Positions 16,046-23,915 of a stretch of 64,000 nucleotides of DNA are shown piece after piece (the first letter of the stretch is position 1; each line of letters opens with the position of its first letter). The stretch covers positions 3,224,001 to 3,288,000 of the forward strand of contig NZ_CP102173.1 of NCBI RefSeq assembly GCF_024584515.1, written 5' to 3'. The translations under genes and the position numbers were made by a program. Origin of the DNA: Aeromicrobium wangtongii (GTDB lineage Bacteria > Actinomycetota > Actinomycetes > Propionibacteriales > Nocardioidaceae). The notes below the pieces were generated by a model that saw only the letters and a list, made by a program, of their open reading frames with translations, did no database searches and was not told the origin of the DNA.

Positions 16046-16987
16046 TCAGGAGGCGGCGACGGCAATGAGGGAGTCGGCGCCTTCGGCGAGCATCTCGACA
16101 GCAAGACGTTCGCCGACCGCGGCGGCTTCGGAGGGCAAGCCGGTCGCGGACAATCGGATGGTGGGTGCGCCGGAGATGTCTCCGACGACGGCACGAAGCC
16201 ACAGCTCCTCGCCGTGATCGCCGTCGGCGATCTCGGCCAGGGCTCCCACAGGTGCACTGCAGCCTGCCTCGAGGGTGGCGAGGAGGCTTCGTTCGGCGGT
16301 GACGGCAACGCGGGTGTCGCGGTCGTCGAGCCGCTCGAGCAGGCGAGCGGTCACGTCGTCGTCGACGCGGCACTCACACGCCAGTGCTCCCTGCCCGGGG
16401 GCGGGAAGCATCTGGAGAGGATCGATCACTTCGGTGGCCTCGTCGGCGCGGCCCAGCCGCAGCAGACCGGCGCGGGCCAGGAGCACGGCATCGCAGTCGC
16501 CCGAGGCGATCTTGCCGATGCGGGTGTCGACGTTGCCGCGGATCGGCACGACCTCGACACCCAGTCCCAGTGCGTTGAGCTGCGCCTCGCGACGCGGCGA
16601 TCCGGTGCCGACGCGGGCGCCGCGCGGCAGCTCGCCCAGCGTCAGGCCGTCGCGGGCCACCAGGGCGTCGCGGGGGTCCTCACGCCGCGGGATCGCAGCA
16701 AGGGACAGTCGCGGGTCGGGCGTCGTGGGCAGGTCCTTGAGCGAGTGCACCGCGAAGTCGACGTCGCCGCGCACGAGAGCCTCGCGCAGGGCTGCGACGA
16801 AGACGCCCTGGCCGCCCATGGAGGCCAGGGGGGCCGAGCTGCGGTCGCCCTCGGTCGAGATCGTCACGAGCTCCACGTCGACCCCGCACTCGGTGCGCAG
16901 CCGGTCGGCGATGTGGCCCGACTGGGTCATGGCCAGCGCGCTGGCGCGGGTGCCCATACGCAGGGTGGGGCGGTCTGCGGTGCTCAT
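16046..16987 (-). CDS. hemC: hydroxymethylbilane synthase
   Basis: This 313-residue porphobilinogen deaminase polymerises four porphobilinogens into hydroxymethylbilane. The N-terminal MGTRASALAMTQ, the Arg-rich substrate segment GTGSPRREAQL and the dipyrromethane-cofactor cysteine in LEAGCSAPVGA are all present. It overlaps hemA by 4 bp and is followed by the hemD fusion after 30 bp. It is transcribed under the Rex-controlled promoter upstream of rex. Confidence 0.95.
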   Translation of the reverse strand: MSTADRPTLRMGTRASALAMTQSGHIADRLRTECGVDVELVTISTEGDRSSAPLASMGGQGVFVAALREALVRGDVDFAVHSLKDLPTTPDPRLSLAAIPRREDPRDALVARDGLTLGELPRGARVGTGSPRREAQLNALGLGVEVVPIRGNVDTRIGKIASGDCDAVLLARAGLLRLGRADEATEVIDPLQMLPAPGQGALACECRVDDDVTARLLERLDDRDTRVAVTAERSLLATLEAGCSAPVGALAEIADGDHGEELWLRAVVGDISGAPTIRLSATGLPSEAAAVGERLAVEMLAEGADSLIAVAAS

Positions 16988-18276
16988 GAGGTCTCCCCTG
17001 ATCGGGTCACGGCGTCGACCCTCGACTGGTCGAGGGCGAACAGGTCGGCCAGCGCATCGGCGTAGGTCAGGTCCTCGGGCCCGTCGATGAGCTGCTGGAC
17101 GCGCACGGTCGGTGCGTGGATGAGCTTCTCGGCCACGCGGTGCAGCGCCTTGCGGACGTCGGCCCGCTCGGCGTCGGTCAGGTTGGGCAGGCGCGACTCG
17201 ATGCGGGCCTGCTCGGAGGCCACGATCTCGGTCGCCATGGTGCGCAGCGCCACGACGGTCGGGGTGATGTGCGAGGCGGCCTTCGCGGCCAGGAACGTGC
17301 GCACCTCGGACTCCACGATGGTCCGCACCTGGGCGACGTCGTCGGCGAGCTCGGCATTGGCCGCGAGCTGCGACAGCACCATGAGGTCGACCAGGTCGAC
17401 GTTGTCGAGCTCACTCACCGCCGGGTCGATGTCGCGGGGCAGCGCCAGGTCGATCAGTGAGGTCGGTCGGCCGCCGCGAGCGGTCACGATGCGGTCACGA
17501 TCGAACACGACGCCGCTGGCGCCGGTGCAGCTGATCAGGACGTCTGCTGCTGCCAGCTCGACGTCCATCGCCTGCCAGCGGACAGCACTGACACCGAAGG
17601 TGGCGACCAGGTTGTGGGCGCGCTCGTAGGTGCGGTTGGCGACCATGATGCGGTGCGGCTCGACGCCGCGGTCGATCAGCGTCCGGACGGCGAGGCTGGC
17701 CATCGTGCCGGCCCCGGCGACGAGGAACCGCGTGTCGGCCGCGTCGACCGCTGCGCCCGCGGCGTCCAGGCCGGCGGTGACGATCGATGGGGCGAGCCGG
17801 TCGATGCCGGTCTCGGCGTGGCCGCGCTTGCCGATGCGCAGCGCCTGCTGGAACAGGGCGTTGAGCGCGGATCCGACGGTCGACTCGGCCTGCGCGGAGT
17901 GCAGCGCATCGCGCACCTGCCCGAGGATCTGGCTCTCGCCCAGGATCATCGAGTCCATGCCGGCGGCGACGCCGAACAGGTGGGCGACCGCGGCCTCGTC
18001 GAAGTGCACGTAGACGTGACGGACGAACTCGTCGCGGTCGAGCCCGGACAGCTCGGCGAGCAGCCGGGAGACCTCCTCGACGGCGCCGTGGAAGCGCTCG
18101 GCCTCGACGTAGATCTCGACCCGGTTGCAGGTCGAGATGACCACCGACTCGGACACGTACGGCGCGTCGAGCACCAGGTGCGACAGCTTCACCGCCGCCT
18201 CGGAGTCGAGGGAGGCGTGCTCCAGGACGTCGATCGGCGCCGACTTGTGGGACATGCCCACCACCAGGACGCTCAT
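16984..18276 (-). CDS. hemA: glutamyl-tRNA reductase
   Basis: This NADPH-dependent enzyme of 430 residues commits glutamyl-tRNA to tetrapyrrole synthesis. The catalytic cysteine is Cys50 in VVISTCNRVEIY. The GESQILGQVRDAL region, the Rossmann domain starting near FLVAGAGTMASLA, and the C-terminal dimerisation helices are intact. The ATG at 18276 overlaps the rex stop by 4 bp, so the redox sensor and the first heme enzyme are translationally linked. With hemL elsewhere in the window, the C5 route to aminolevulinate is complete. Confidence 0.95.
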   Translation of the reverse strand: MSVLVVGMSHKSAPIDVLEHASLDSEAAVKLSHLVLDAPYVSESVVISTCNRVEIYVEAERFHGAVEEVSRLLAELSGLDRDEFVRHVYVHFDEAAVAHLFGVAAGMDSMILGESQILGQVRDALHSAQAESTVGSALNALFQQALRIGKRGHAETGIDRLAPSIVTAGLDAAGAAVDAADTRFLVAGAGTMASLAVRTLIDRGVEPHRIMVANRTYERAHNLVATFGVSAVRWQAMDVELAAADVLISCTGASGVVFDRDRIVTARGGRPTSLIDLALPRDIDPAVSELDNVDLVDLMVLSQLAANAELADDVAQVRTIVESEVRTFLAAKAASHITPTVVALRTMATEIVASEQARIESRLPNLTDAERADVRKALHRVAEKLIHAPTVRVQQLIDGPEDLTYADALADLFALDQSRVDAVTRSGETS

Positions 18277-18971
18277 GCGATTACTTCCTTGCTGGTTGTG
18301 CTGGTCGTGCCGGTCTTGCGCTGCTCGTGATACGCCAGGATCTGCAGCTCGATCGACAGGTCGACCTTGCGGACGTCGACCCCGTCCGGCACCTGCACGA
18401 TGGCCGGTGCGAAGTTGAGGATGCTGGTGATGCCGGCCGCGACCAGGCGGTCGGCGACCTCCTGGGCAGCGGTGCCCGGAGTGGCGATGACACCGATGGC
18501 GATCTTGCGCTCGGCGACGATCGCCTCGAGCTCGTCGACGGAGCTCACGACGATGTCCGAGACCACGGTGCCCACGCGCTGCGGATCGGCGTCCACCAGG
18601 GCGGCGACGCGGATGCCGCGGGCGCTGAACCCCTGATAGGCCGAGAGAGCCGAACCGAGGTTGCCGACGCCGACGATGACGACGTCCCAGTCCTGGGTCT
18701 GGCCCATCTCGCGGGCGATCTGGTAGCGCAGGTACTCCACGTCGTAGCCGACGCCGCGCGTCCCGTAGGAGCCCAGATACGACAGGTCCTTGCGCAGCTT
18801 GGCCGGGTTGACTCCTGCCTGCTCGGCGAGCTCGTTGGAGGCGCACGACAGCACGCCCTGCTCGGCGAGGCTGTTGAGTGCGCGAAGATAGACCGGCAGA
18901 CGGGCGACAGTGGCATCGGGGATGCCACGACCGCTTCCATCGGCGAGCCGAGGGCTACGAAGAATTGTCAC
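18273..18971 (-). CDS. rex: redox-sensing transcriptional repressor Rex
   Basis: Rex binds DNA when the NADH/NAD+ ratio is low and releases it when NADH rises. This 232-residue copy has the winged helix KLRKDLSYLGSYGTRG (about 55-70) and a Rossmann domain with VIVGVGNLGSALSAY and the domain-swapped C-terminal helix. The GTG start has an AGGAG ribosome site. It is the first gene of rex-hemA-hemC-hemD-hemB, the order known from Streptomyces. A near-consensus Rex operator lies in its own promoter at 19045-19062. Confidence 0.95.
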   Translation of the reverse strand: MTILRSPRLADGSGRGIPDATVARLPVYLRALNSLAEQGVLSCASNELAEQAGVNPAKLRKDLSYLGSYGTRGVGYDVEYLRYQIAREMGQTQDWDVVIVGVGNLGSALSAYQGFSARGIRVAALVDADPQRVGTVVSDIVVSSVDELEAIVAERKIAIGVIATPGTAAQEVADRLVAAGITSILNFAPAIVQVPDGVDVRKVDLSIELQILAYHEQRKTGTTSTTSKEVIA

Positions 18972-19033
18972 TGTGCTCCTGCGCCGCGATGCTGGGGATT
19001 ATCCCTTGCGGGACGGGCACCGGGTGCTTCGCC

Positions 19034-19062
19034 AGTTTAAGAGTTTGTGAACGCGTTAACAA
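19034..19062 (-). promoter_or_regulatory. rex-hem promoter with Rex operator
   Basis: On the + strand 19045-19062 reads TTGTGAACGCGTTAACAA, one base from a perfect Rex palindrome (TTGTGAA-N4-TTCACAA). On the reverse strand this gives a -35 TTGTTA, a 17-nt spacer, and a -10 TAAACT (19039 to 19034). Rex therefore covers its own -35 and spacer. Confidence 0.85.
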
Positions 19063-19192
19063 AATCGACGAAAGCGCCCAAGCGTGCTAGCGATGCGCGG
19101 AACAGCTCGCGCGACACTCACCGCACGCGTCAGCGAGTCGGGACCAGCGCGCCGGAAGTGACCGACCTCACCACCGCCGGGCGGCGGGAAAT

Positions 19193-19453
19193 TCAGCGGC
19201 GGCGGCCCAGCGCCTTGCGCAGCCGTCCGACGTCGACCCGCCAGAAGTCGTGCTGCTTGCCGTCCACGAACGTCACCGGGACCTGCTCGGTGAACCGGGC
19301 CCGCAGATCGGGGTCGTCGTCGATGTCGATCCGGGTCCAGCTGTCGCCGGTCTCGGCGCACACCTCGGCGACGGCGGCCTCGGCCGCGGCGCACAGGTGG
19401 CACCCCTCCCGCGTGTACACGACGACGCGTGCGGCGTCGGCGTGCGCGATCAC
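19193..19453 (-). CDS. glutaredoxin-family protein
   Basis: This 86-residue thioredoxin-fold protein has the redox motif TREGCHLCAAA (CxxC near residues 18-21) and the cis-proline segment EQVPVTFVDG. It is a short glutaredoxin-like (DUF836-type) protein, probably a cytoplasmic disulfide reductant with unknown partners. Mycobacteria have the same gene just upstream of hemA (Rv0508), so the position is conserved. The GTG start overlaps the stop of the acyl-CoA ligase gene by 4 bp. The C-terminal tail is basic (LRKALGRRR). Confidence 0.88.
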   Translation of the reverse strand: MIAHADAARVVVYTREGCHLCAAAEAAVAEVCAETGDSWTRIDIDDDPDLRARFTEQVPVTFVDGKQHDFWRVDVGRLRKALGRRR

Positions 19454-21024
19454 GAGGCGCCCAGGCCCAGCGCCTGGCTGCGCGCGAGGGCCCGCAGGCG
19501 CCCCTTGGCGACCTTGCCGGTCGCCGAGTGCGGCAGGCCGGTGACGATGATCGTGCGCCGGGGCTGCTTGAACCGCGCCAGCCGGGTCCGGCAGTGGGCG
19601 TCGATCGCCTCCAGCAGCGTCTCCTCGTCGACGGCCACGCCCTTGGCGGGGACGACGAAGGCGATGACGGCCTCCCCCGTCTCCTCGTCGGGCACCCCGA
19701 CGACCGCCACCTGGCCGACGCCGTCGACCTCGGCGATACTGTCCTCGACCTCGAACGGGTACACGTTGAAGCCCGAGACGATGACCAGCTCACGCAGCCG
19801 GTCGACCAGCGTCAGGTCGCCGTCGGCGTCGAGGTAGCCGACGTCGCCGGTGGCGTACCAGCCGTCGTCGCCGGGCCCGTCCGCGCCGTCGGGCCAGTAG
19901 CCGGAGAAGAGGTTGTCACCCCGCACCCAGATCTCGGCCGGGTCGCCGGGCGCGGCATCGACCCCGTTGCCCTCGACGATGCGCAGCTCGACGCCCGGCA
20001 GCGCGCGGCCGACCGAGCCGTGCAAGATGTGGTTCTCGGCGTCCCGCGGCCATCCGTGGGTCGTCGTGATGACCGGGGCTGTCTCCGTGAGGCCGTAGCC
20101 CTGCTCGATCCGGTGCCCGGACGACTCGAGGAACGCCTCGGCGAGGTCGTGCTCCAGGGCGGACGCGCCCGACAGGATCGTCCGGACGCGGGCGAGCTTG
20201 TCGCGCAGGTCGTCGCGGCCGGCCCAGGCGGCGACGACCGGTGGTGCCAGCGGCAGGTTGGTGATGCCCTCGGCGGCGATCAGGTCGAGCAGGCCACCCG
20301 GGTCGAAGCCGTCGACCAGCACGACGGTGGCACCCTGGCGCACCGCCTGGCCCAGGACGCAGTTGAGGCCATAGATGTGGAACATGGGCAGCAGCCCGAG
20401 GCAGATGTCGTCCGCCGTCATCGCCGGCGGCTCCAGCCGGGCGATCTGCTCGGTGTTGGCGATCAGCGCCCGGTGGGTCAGCATCGCGCCGCGGGGCTTG
20501 CCGCTGGTGCCGGACGTGTAAAGGATGACCGCCAGCGTCTCGGCATCGATGGGAGCGGCGGGGTCGGCCCCCGCGGCATCGGCCAGGAAGCTCTCGAACG
20601 AGGCCTCCTCACCCTGCGCCGGCGCCCCGTCGACGACGACGGCGACCTGGTGGTCGTCGGAGACGGCCTCGCGGACCTGGGCGATGCCCGCCTCGTCGCA
20701 CAGGACGACCCGGCTGCGGGAGTCGGCGAGCATCCGGCCGATCTCTCGGGTCGTGGAGCGCGGGTTGATGGGGACGGCGACCATCCCGCCGCGCAGGATG
20801 CCGTAGTAGGCGATCGGCAGGTCGACGCGATTGGCCATCACGATCGCGACCCGCTGGCCCGCGACCAGGCCGCGACCGGACAGCGCACGGGCGACCCGGT
20901 CCGCCGACTCGTCGAGCTCACGCCAGGTGACGGCCCGTCTGTCGGGGCGGTGCTCGACGAGCGCGACACCCTCGGGATCGTTCTGGGCGGCTGCGCGGAG
21001 GTACTCACTGACATTGACTGTCAC
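19450..21024 (-). CDS. AMP-dependent acyl-CoA synthetase/ligase
   Basis: The 524 residues make a full adenylate-forming enzyme: P-loop ILYTSGTSGKPRGAMLTH (about 170-187), the YGLTET motif near 305, the hinge region DRLRELVIVSGFNVYPFEVE, and the C-terminal catalytic lysine in HSATGKVAKGRL. It should activate a carboxylic acid, probably a fatty acid, with ATP and CoA. Chain length cannot be read from sequence. I chose the GTG at 21024 (VTVNVSEYL) as the conserved N-terminus. It is divergent from the HAD gene and overlaps the glutaredoxin gene, an odd pairing with no clear joint function. Confidence 0.85.
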   Translation of the reverse strand: MTVNVSEYLRAAAQNDPEGVALVEHRPDRRAVTWRELDESADRVARALSGRGLVAGQRVAIVMANRVDLPIAYYGILRGGMVAVPINPRSTTREIGRMLADSRSRVVLCDEAGIAQVREAVSDDHQVAVVVDGAPAQGEEASFESFLADAAGADPAAPIDAETLAVILYTSGTSGKPRGAMLTHRALIANTEQIARLEPPAMTADDICLGLLPMFHIYGLNCVLGQAVRQGATVVLVDGFDPGGLLDLIAAEGITNLPLAPPVVAAWAGRDDLRDKLARVRTILSGASALEHDLAEAFLESSGHRIEQGYGLTETAPVITTTHGWPRDAENHILHGSVGRALPGVELRIVEGNGVDAAPGDPAEIWVRGDNLFSGYWPDGADGPGDDGWYATGDVGYLDADGDLTLVDRLRELVIVSGFNVYPFEVEDSIAEVDGVGQVAVVGVPDEETGEAVIAFVVPAKGVAVDEETLLEAIDAHCRTRLARFKQPRRTIIVTGLPHSATGKVAKGRLRALARSQALGLGAS

Positions 21025-21076
21025 GCTCCGAGTCAACCACAGGTACTGAGACCTCGACCGGGCTAGGCTCGGTCGC

Positions 21077-21949
21077 ATGACACGGGATGCAACACCCGAT
21101 CGGCTGCGGAACCTGCAGTCTCGGTCCGTCCTGGCCGGTCAGGCGTCCCCCGCCTCGTCGCAGATCGAGCAGGAGCTGGCCGCGGCCATCGATCCGACCG
21201 CCGCGGCATTCTTCGACGTCGACAACACGATCATGCAGGGCGCCTCGATCTTCCACCTCGCCCGCGGCCTGCACCGGCGCAACTTCTTCACCACGTCCGA
21301 CCTGCTCAAGGCGACCTGGCAGCAGATGTGGTTCCGCGTCGTGGGCAGCGAGGACCCCCAGCACATCGACAGCGCCCGCGCCGCCGCGCTCGCCTTCATC
21401 GCGGGGCACCCGGTCAGCGAGCTGGAGGAGATCGGCGAGGAGATCTTCGACGAGCACATGGCCGCCAAGATCTGGCCCGGTACGCGCGCCCTCGCGCAGT
21501 GGCACCTCGACCGCGGGCACCGGGTCTGGCTGGTCACCGCCGCCCCCGTCGAGATCGCCCAGGTCATCGCCCGGCGACTCGGCCTGACCGGTGCCCTGGG
21601 GACGGTCCCGGAGCACGTCGACGGCGTCTACACCGGCCGGCTGGTCGGCGAGATGCTGCACGGCGCGGGCAAGGCGGACGCGATCCGTGGGATCGCGGAG
21701 CGCGAGGGTCTCGTCCTGGACCAGTGCTACGCGTACTCCGACTCCAGCAACGACCTGCCGATGCTCTCCCTGGTGGGTCATCCGTGCGCGATCAACCCGG
21801 ACTCCGCGTTGCGGTCCCACGCCCGGTCGGAAGGCTGGCGGGTGCGCGACTACCGCACCGGACGCAAGGTGGCGATGGCCGGCAGCAAGGGTGCCGTCGC
21901 GGCCGTCGCGGCAGGTGGCACCTGGCACCTGCTGCGCAGGAAGAAGTGA
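21077..21949 (+). CDS. HAD-IB family phosphatase, SerB1-like
   Basis: This 290-residue haloacid dehalogenase-type phosphatase has the nucleophile motif FFDVDNTI (Asp47, Asp49), a helical cap, and motifs II-IV ending in CYAYSDSSNDLPML. It is close in size and motifs to mycobacterial SerB1 (Rv0505c), annotated as a phosphoserine phosphatase-like protein; the true substrate is unproven and could be a phospholipid head-group precursor. The N-terminal 40 residues and the basic tail LLRRKK are extra. TAGGCT lies 7 nt before the ATG, consistent with leaderless translation. Confidence 0.85.
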   Translation: MTRDATPDRLRNLQSRSVLAGQASPASSQIEQELAAAIDPTAAAFFDVDNTIMQGASIFHLARGLHRRNFFTTSDLLKATWQQMWFRVVGSEDPQHIDSARAAALAFIAGHPVSELEEIGEEIFDEHMAAKIWPGTRALAQWHLDRGHRVWLVTAAPVEIAQVIARRLGLTGALGTVPEHVDGVYTGRLVGEMLHGAGKADAIRGIAEREGLVLDQCYAYSDSSNDLPMLSLVGHPCAINPDSALRSHARSEGWRVRDYRTGRKVAMAGSKGAVAAVAAGGTWHLLRRKK

Positions 21950-22010
21950 AACGCCCACTGTCCCCTGGGCCCGCTGCGGGATAGCATCGCGGTGATCAGG
22001 GGGAGGGCCC

Positions 22011-22712
22011 GTGAGATCACGCTGGGAGTCGCTGCGCGGTGCGCTGGTGCTCGCCGCGTCCATGCCCGACGACCGAGCGTTGCAGATCGCCCTCGCGCTG
22101 GCCGACTCCTCGGCGTACGCCGCCATGCCGAACGGACGGGCGCCGCAGGGCGATCACGATCCTGAGGCCACTCGGCTGCGTGCCCTCGTCGACCTGGCCA
22201 AGCAGGGCGATGCGGACGCCTTCGGGCAGCTGTACGATCACTACGTCACCGGGGTGTTCCGGTTCATCTACTACCGCGTGGGCTCGCGCCAGCTGGCCGA
22301 GGACCTGACCAGCGAGACGTTCCTGCGCGGCCTCCGCGCCATCCAGCGGTTCAACTGGCAGGGCAAGGACTTCGGCGCCTGGCTCACGACGATCGCCCGC
22401 AACCTGGTCGCCGACCACTTCAAGTCGAGCCGGTCGCGCCTCGAGATCGTCTCCGAGAACATCCCGGAGAGGGGCAATCACGCGCCCAGCACGGAGCAGG
22501 AGGTGCTGGCGCACATCTCCAACGAGCTGTTGTACCAAGCGGTCAGCGCCTTGCCGACCGAGCAGCGTGACTGCATCCTGATGCGTTTCATCCAAGGCCT
22601 GTCGATCGCGCAGACGGCGGCGGCCCTGGACCGCAGCGAGGGCGCGGTCAAGCAGCTCCAGCTCCGCGCGGTGCGCAGCCTCGCCAAGTCCATCCCGGTG
22701 GACTCACGATGA
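22011..22712 (+). CDS. ECF-type RNA polymerase sigma factor, BldN-like
   Basis: The protein (233 aa) has sigma region 2 from about residue 65 (DADAFGQLYDHYVTGVFRFI, then AEDLTSETFLRGL) and region 4 near the end (SALPTEQRDCILMRFI, then DRSEGAVKQLQ). A 60-residue N-terminal extension precedes region 2, as in Streptomyces BldN. The GTG start has a strong site, AGGGGGAGGG. A single-pass membrane protein of DUF5667 type follows, in the place of the anti-sigma RsbN. The set with acyltransferase, epimerase, bS22 and a helix-turn-helix gene matches the bldN neighbourhood. Two BldN-type promoter matches lie in the window. Confidence 0.85.
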   Translation: MRSRWESLRGALVLAASMPDDRALQIALALADSSAYAAMPNGRAPQGDHDPEATRLRALVDLAKQGDADAFGQLYDHYVTGVFRFIYYRVGSRQLAEDLTSETFLRGLRAIQRFNWQGKDFGAWLTTIARNLVADHFKSSRSRLEIVSENIPERGNHAPSTEQEVLAHISNELLYQAVSALPTEQRDCILMRFIQGLSIAQTAAALDRSEGAVKQLQLRAVRSLAKSIPVDSR

Positions 22713-22744
22713 CCCGTAGCCGGGCGTCGAGCCCCTCAGCCCGC

Positions 22745-22773
22745 CGTAACCTGGCCCCCCTGCGCGTCGTTGA
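22745..22773 (+). promoter_or_regulatory. candidate sigma-BldN-type promoter of the anti-sigma gene
   Basis: The elements are CGTAAC (22745-22750) and CGTTGA (22768-22773), with a 17-nt spacer, one more than the recalled consensus. Context bases match the site at 11963 (GCCGTAACCTG and GTCGTTGA in both). It sits 43 bp before the DUF5667 gene. In Streptomyces the anti-sigma gene rsbN is itself transcribed by sigma-BldN. Confidence 0.5.
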
Positions 22774-22815
22774 GCCCGGCAGCACCCGCGCGCACCCAGC
22801 AGTCAGGATCCCCTC

Positions 22816-23892
22816 ATGATCGGCCGTCGGCCGCACGACGACGCCCGGGCCTTCGACGAGGCCCTGGCCGGCGGCGCCCCACGTGACGAGCAGATCGCCG
22901 ATCTGCTGCGCGTCGCCGAGGACCTGTGCCAGGACGCCGCGGCCCTGCAGCCGGCAACAGCCTTCCGCGAGTCGTTGCGCACCCAGCTCATGACCGAGGC
23001 GGTCACGGTCCTGACGCCCTTGCCGCCCACCGAGCGCCCGACGTCGCGAACCGCCCCACCGCGCCCCGCCCGCCGCCGGGTCGCCCGGCTGACGGTCGCC
23101 CTCGTCGCCACCGCCGGTGCGGTCGGGATCGTGGCGTCCAGCGCCTCGGCCGTGCCCGGCGAGATGCTGTACCCGGTCAAGCGCACGGTCGAGAACGTCG
23201 AGCTCCAGCTGCACCGCGATGACGCCTCCCGCGGCGCGTTCCAGCTCGAGCAGGCCTCCACGCGTCTGTCCGAGGCGCGCCGGTTGAGCACCGAGGGCCG
23301 GTCGCCCGATCTGATCGCCGAGACCCTCGAGGACTTCTCCTCCACCGCCACCGCCGGCTCCGTCCGACTGTTCTCGGACTACACCGACAACGGCAAGGAG
23401 AAGTCGATCCGCGCCGTGAACGACTTCGCGGCTGCTTCCAGCGTCGATCTGTCCGCGCTGTCCAGGCAGCTGCCCGAGCAGGCCGCGGACGCCGTCACCG
23501 CAGCTGCCGACGCGGTGACGGACCTGGCGGCGGAGGCGGCGGCGTTGTGCACCAGCTGCGATCCGGCACGCCTGTCCCCGATCGCGGCCCCGGCGAAGGT
23601 GCGGACGCAGCCGGCCACGCCCGCCGCGCCGAAGGCCACCCCCCGCAGTCCCCAGAAGCCGTCGTCCCCGGGCCCGATCGCCGTGCCGCCCGCGGGTGCG
23701 ACCCCCGCACCGACTCGGCCCAGCGCCACCGCCGCCACCCCGACGACGCCGGCAGCACCGGCCGCCACGACCAAGCCCCCCTCGCTGAACGGCCTGACCG
23801 ATCCGCTCCTGGGCGGCCTGCTCGGCAACGAGCAGCAGCCGGGACTGGTGCCCGGGCTGCTGGGCGGGCTGCTGGGAAATCCGCCCAAGTAG
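22816..23892 (+). CDS. DUF5667 membrane protein, probable RsbN-type anti-sigma factor
   Basis: The 358 residues comprise a cytoplasmic N-terminus of about 88 residues that could bind a sigma factor, one membrane helix (about 89-111), and then an outer domain beginning VPGEMLYPVKRTVENVELQL, the DUF5667 signature. The last 130 residues are Pro/Ala/Thr-rich and end in Leu/Gly repeats (GLLGGLLGNPPK). It lies 103 bp after the sigma gene. Position and topology match RsbN, which holds BldN at the membrane in Streptomyces. The anti-sigma role is inferred; I see no zinc-binding HXXXCXXC motif. Confidence 0.75.
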   Translation: MIGRRPHDDARAFDEALAGGAPRDEQIADLLRVAEDLCQDAAALQPATAFRESLRTQLMTEAVTVLTPLPPTERPTSRTAPPRPARRRVARLTVALVATAGAVGIVASSASAVPGEMLYPVKRTVENVELQLHRDDASRGAFQLEQASTRLSEARRLSTEGRSPDLIAETLEDFSSTATAGSVRLFSDYTDNGKEKSIRAVNDFAAASSVDLSALSRQLPEQAADAVTAAADAVTDLAAEAAALCTSCDPARLSPIAAPAKVRTQPATPAAPKATPRSPQKPSSPGPIAVPPAGATPAPTRPSATAATPTTPAAPAATTKPPSLNGLTDPLLGGLLGNEQQPGLVPGLLGGLLGNPPK

Positions 23893-23915
23893 CCGGCTGA
23901 GTCACCCCGGGAGTC

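Noticed and set aside
14384-17065. Long + strand open frame of 893 codons
   Set aside because: It is antisense to hemD, hemC and part of hemA, which have clear family motifs. The translated sequence is compositionally a shadow of them.
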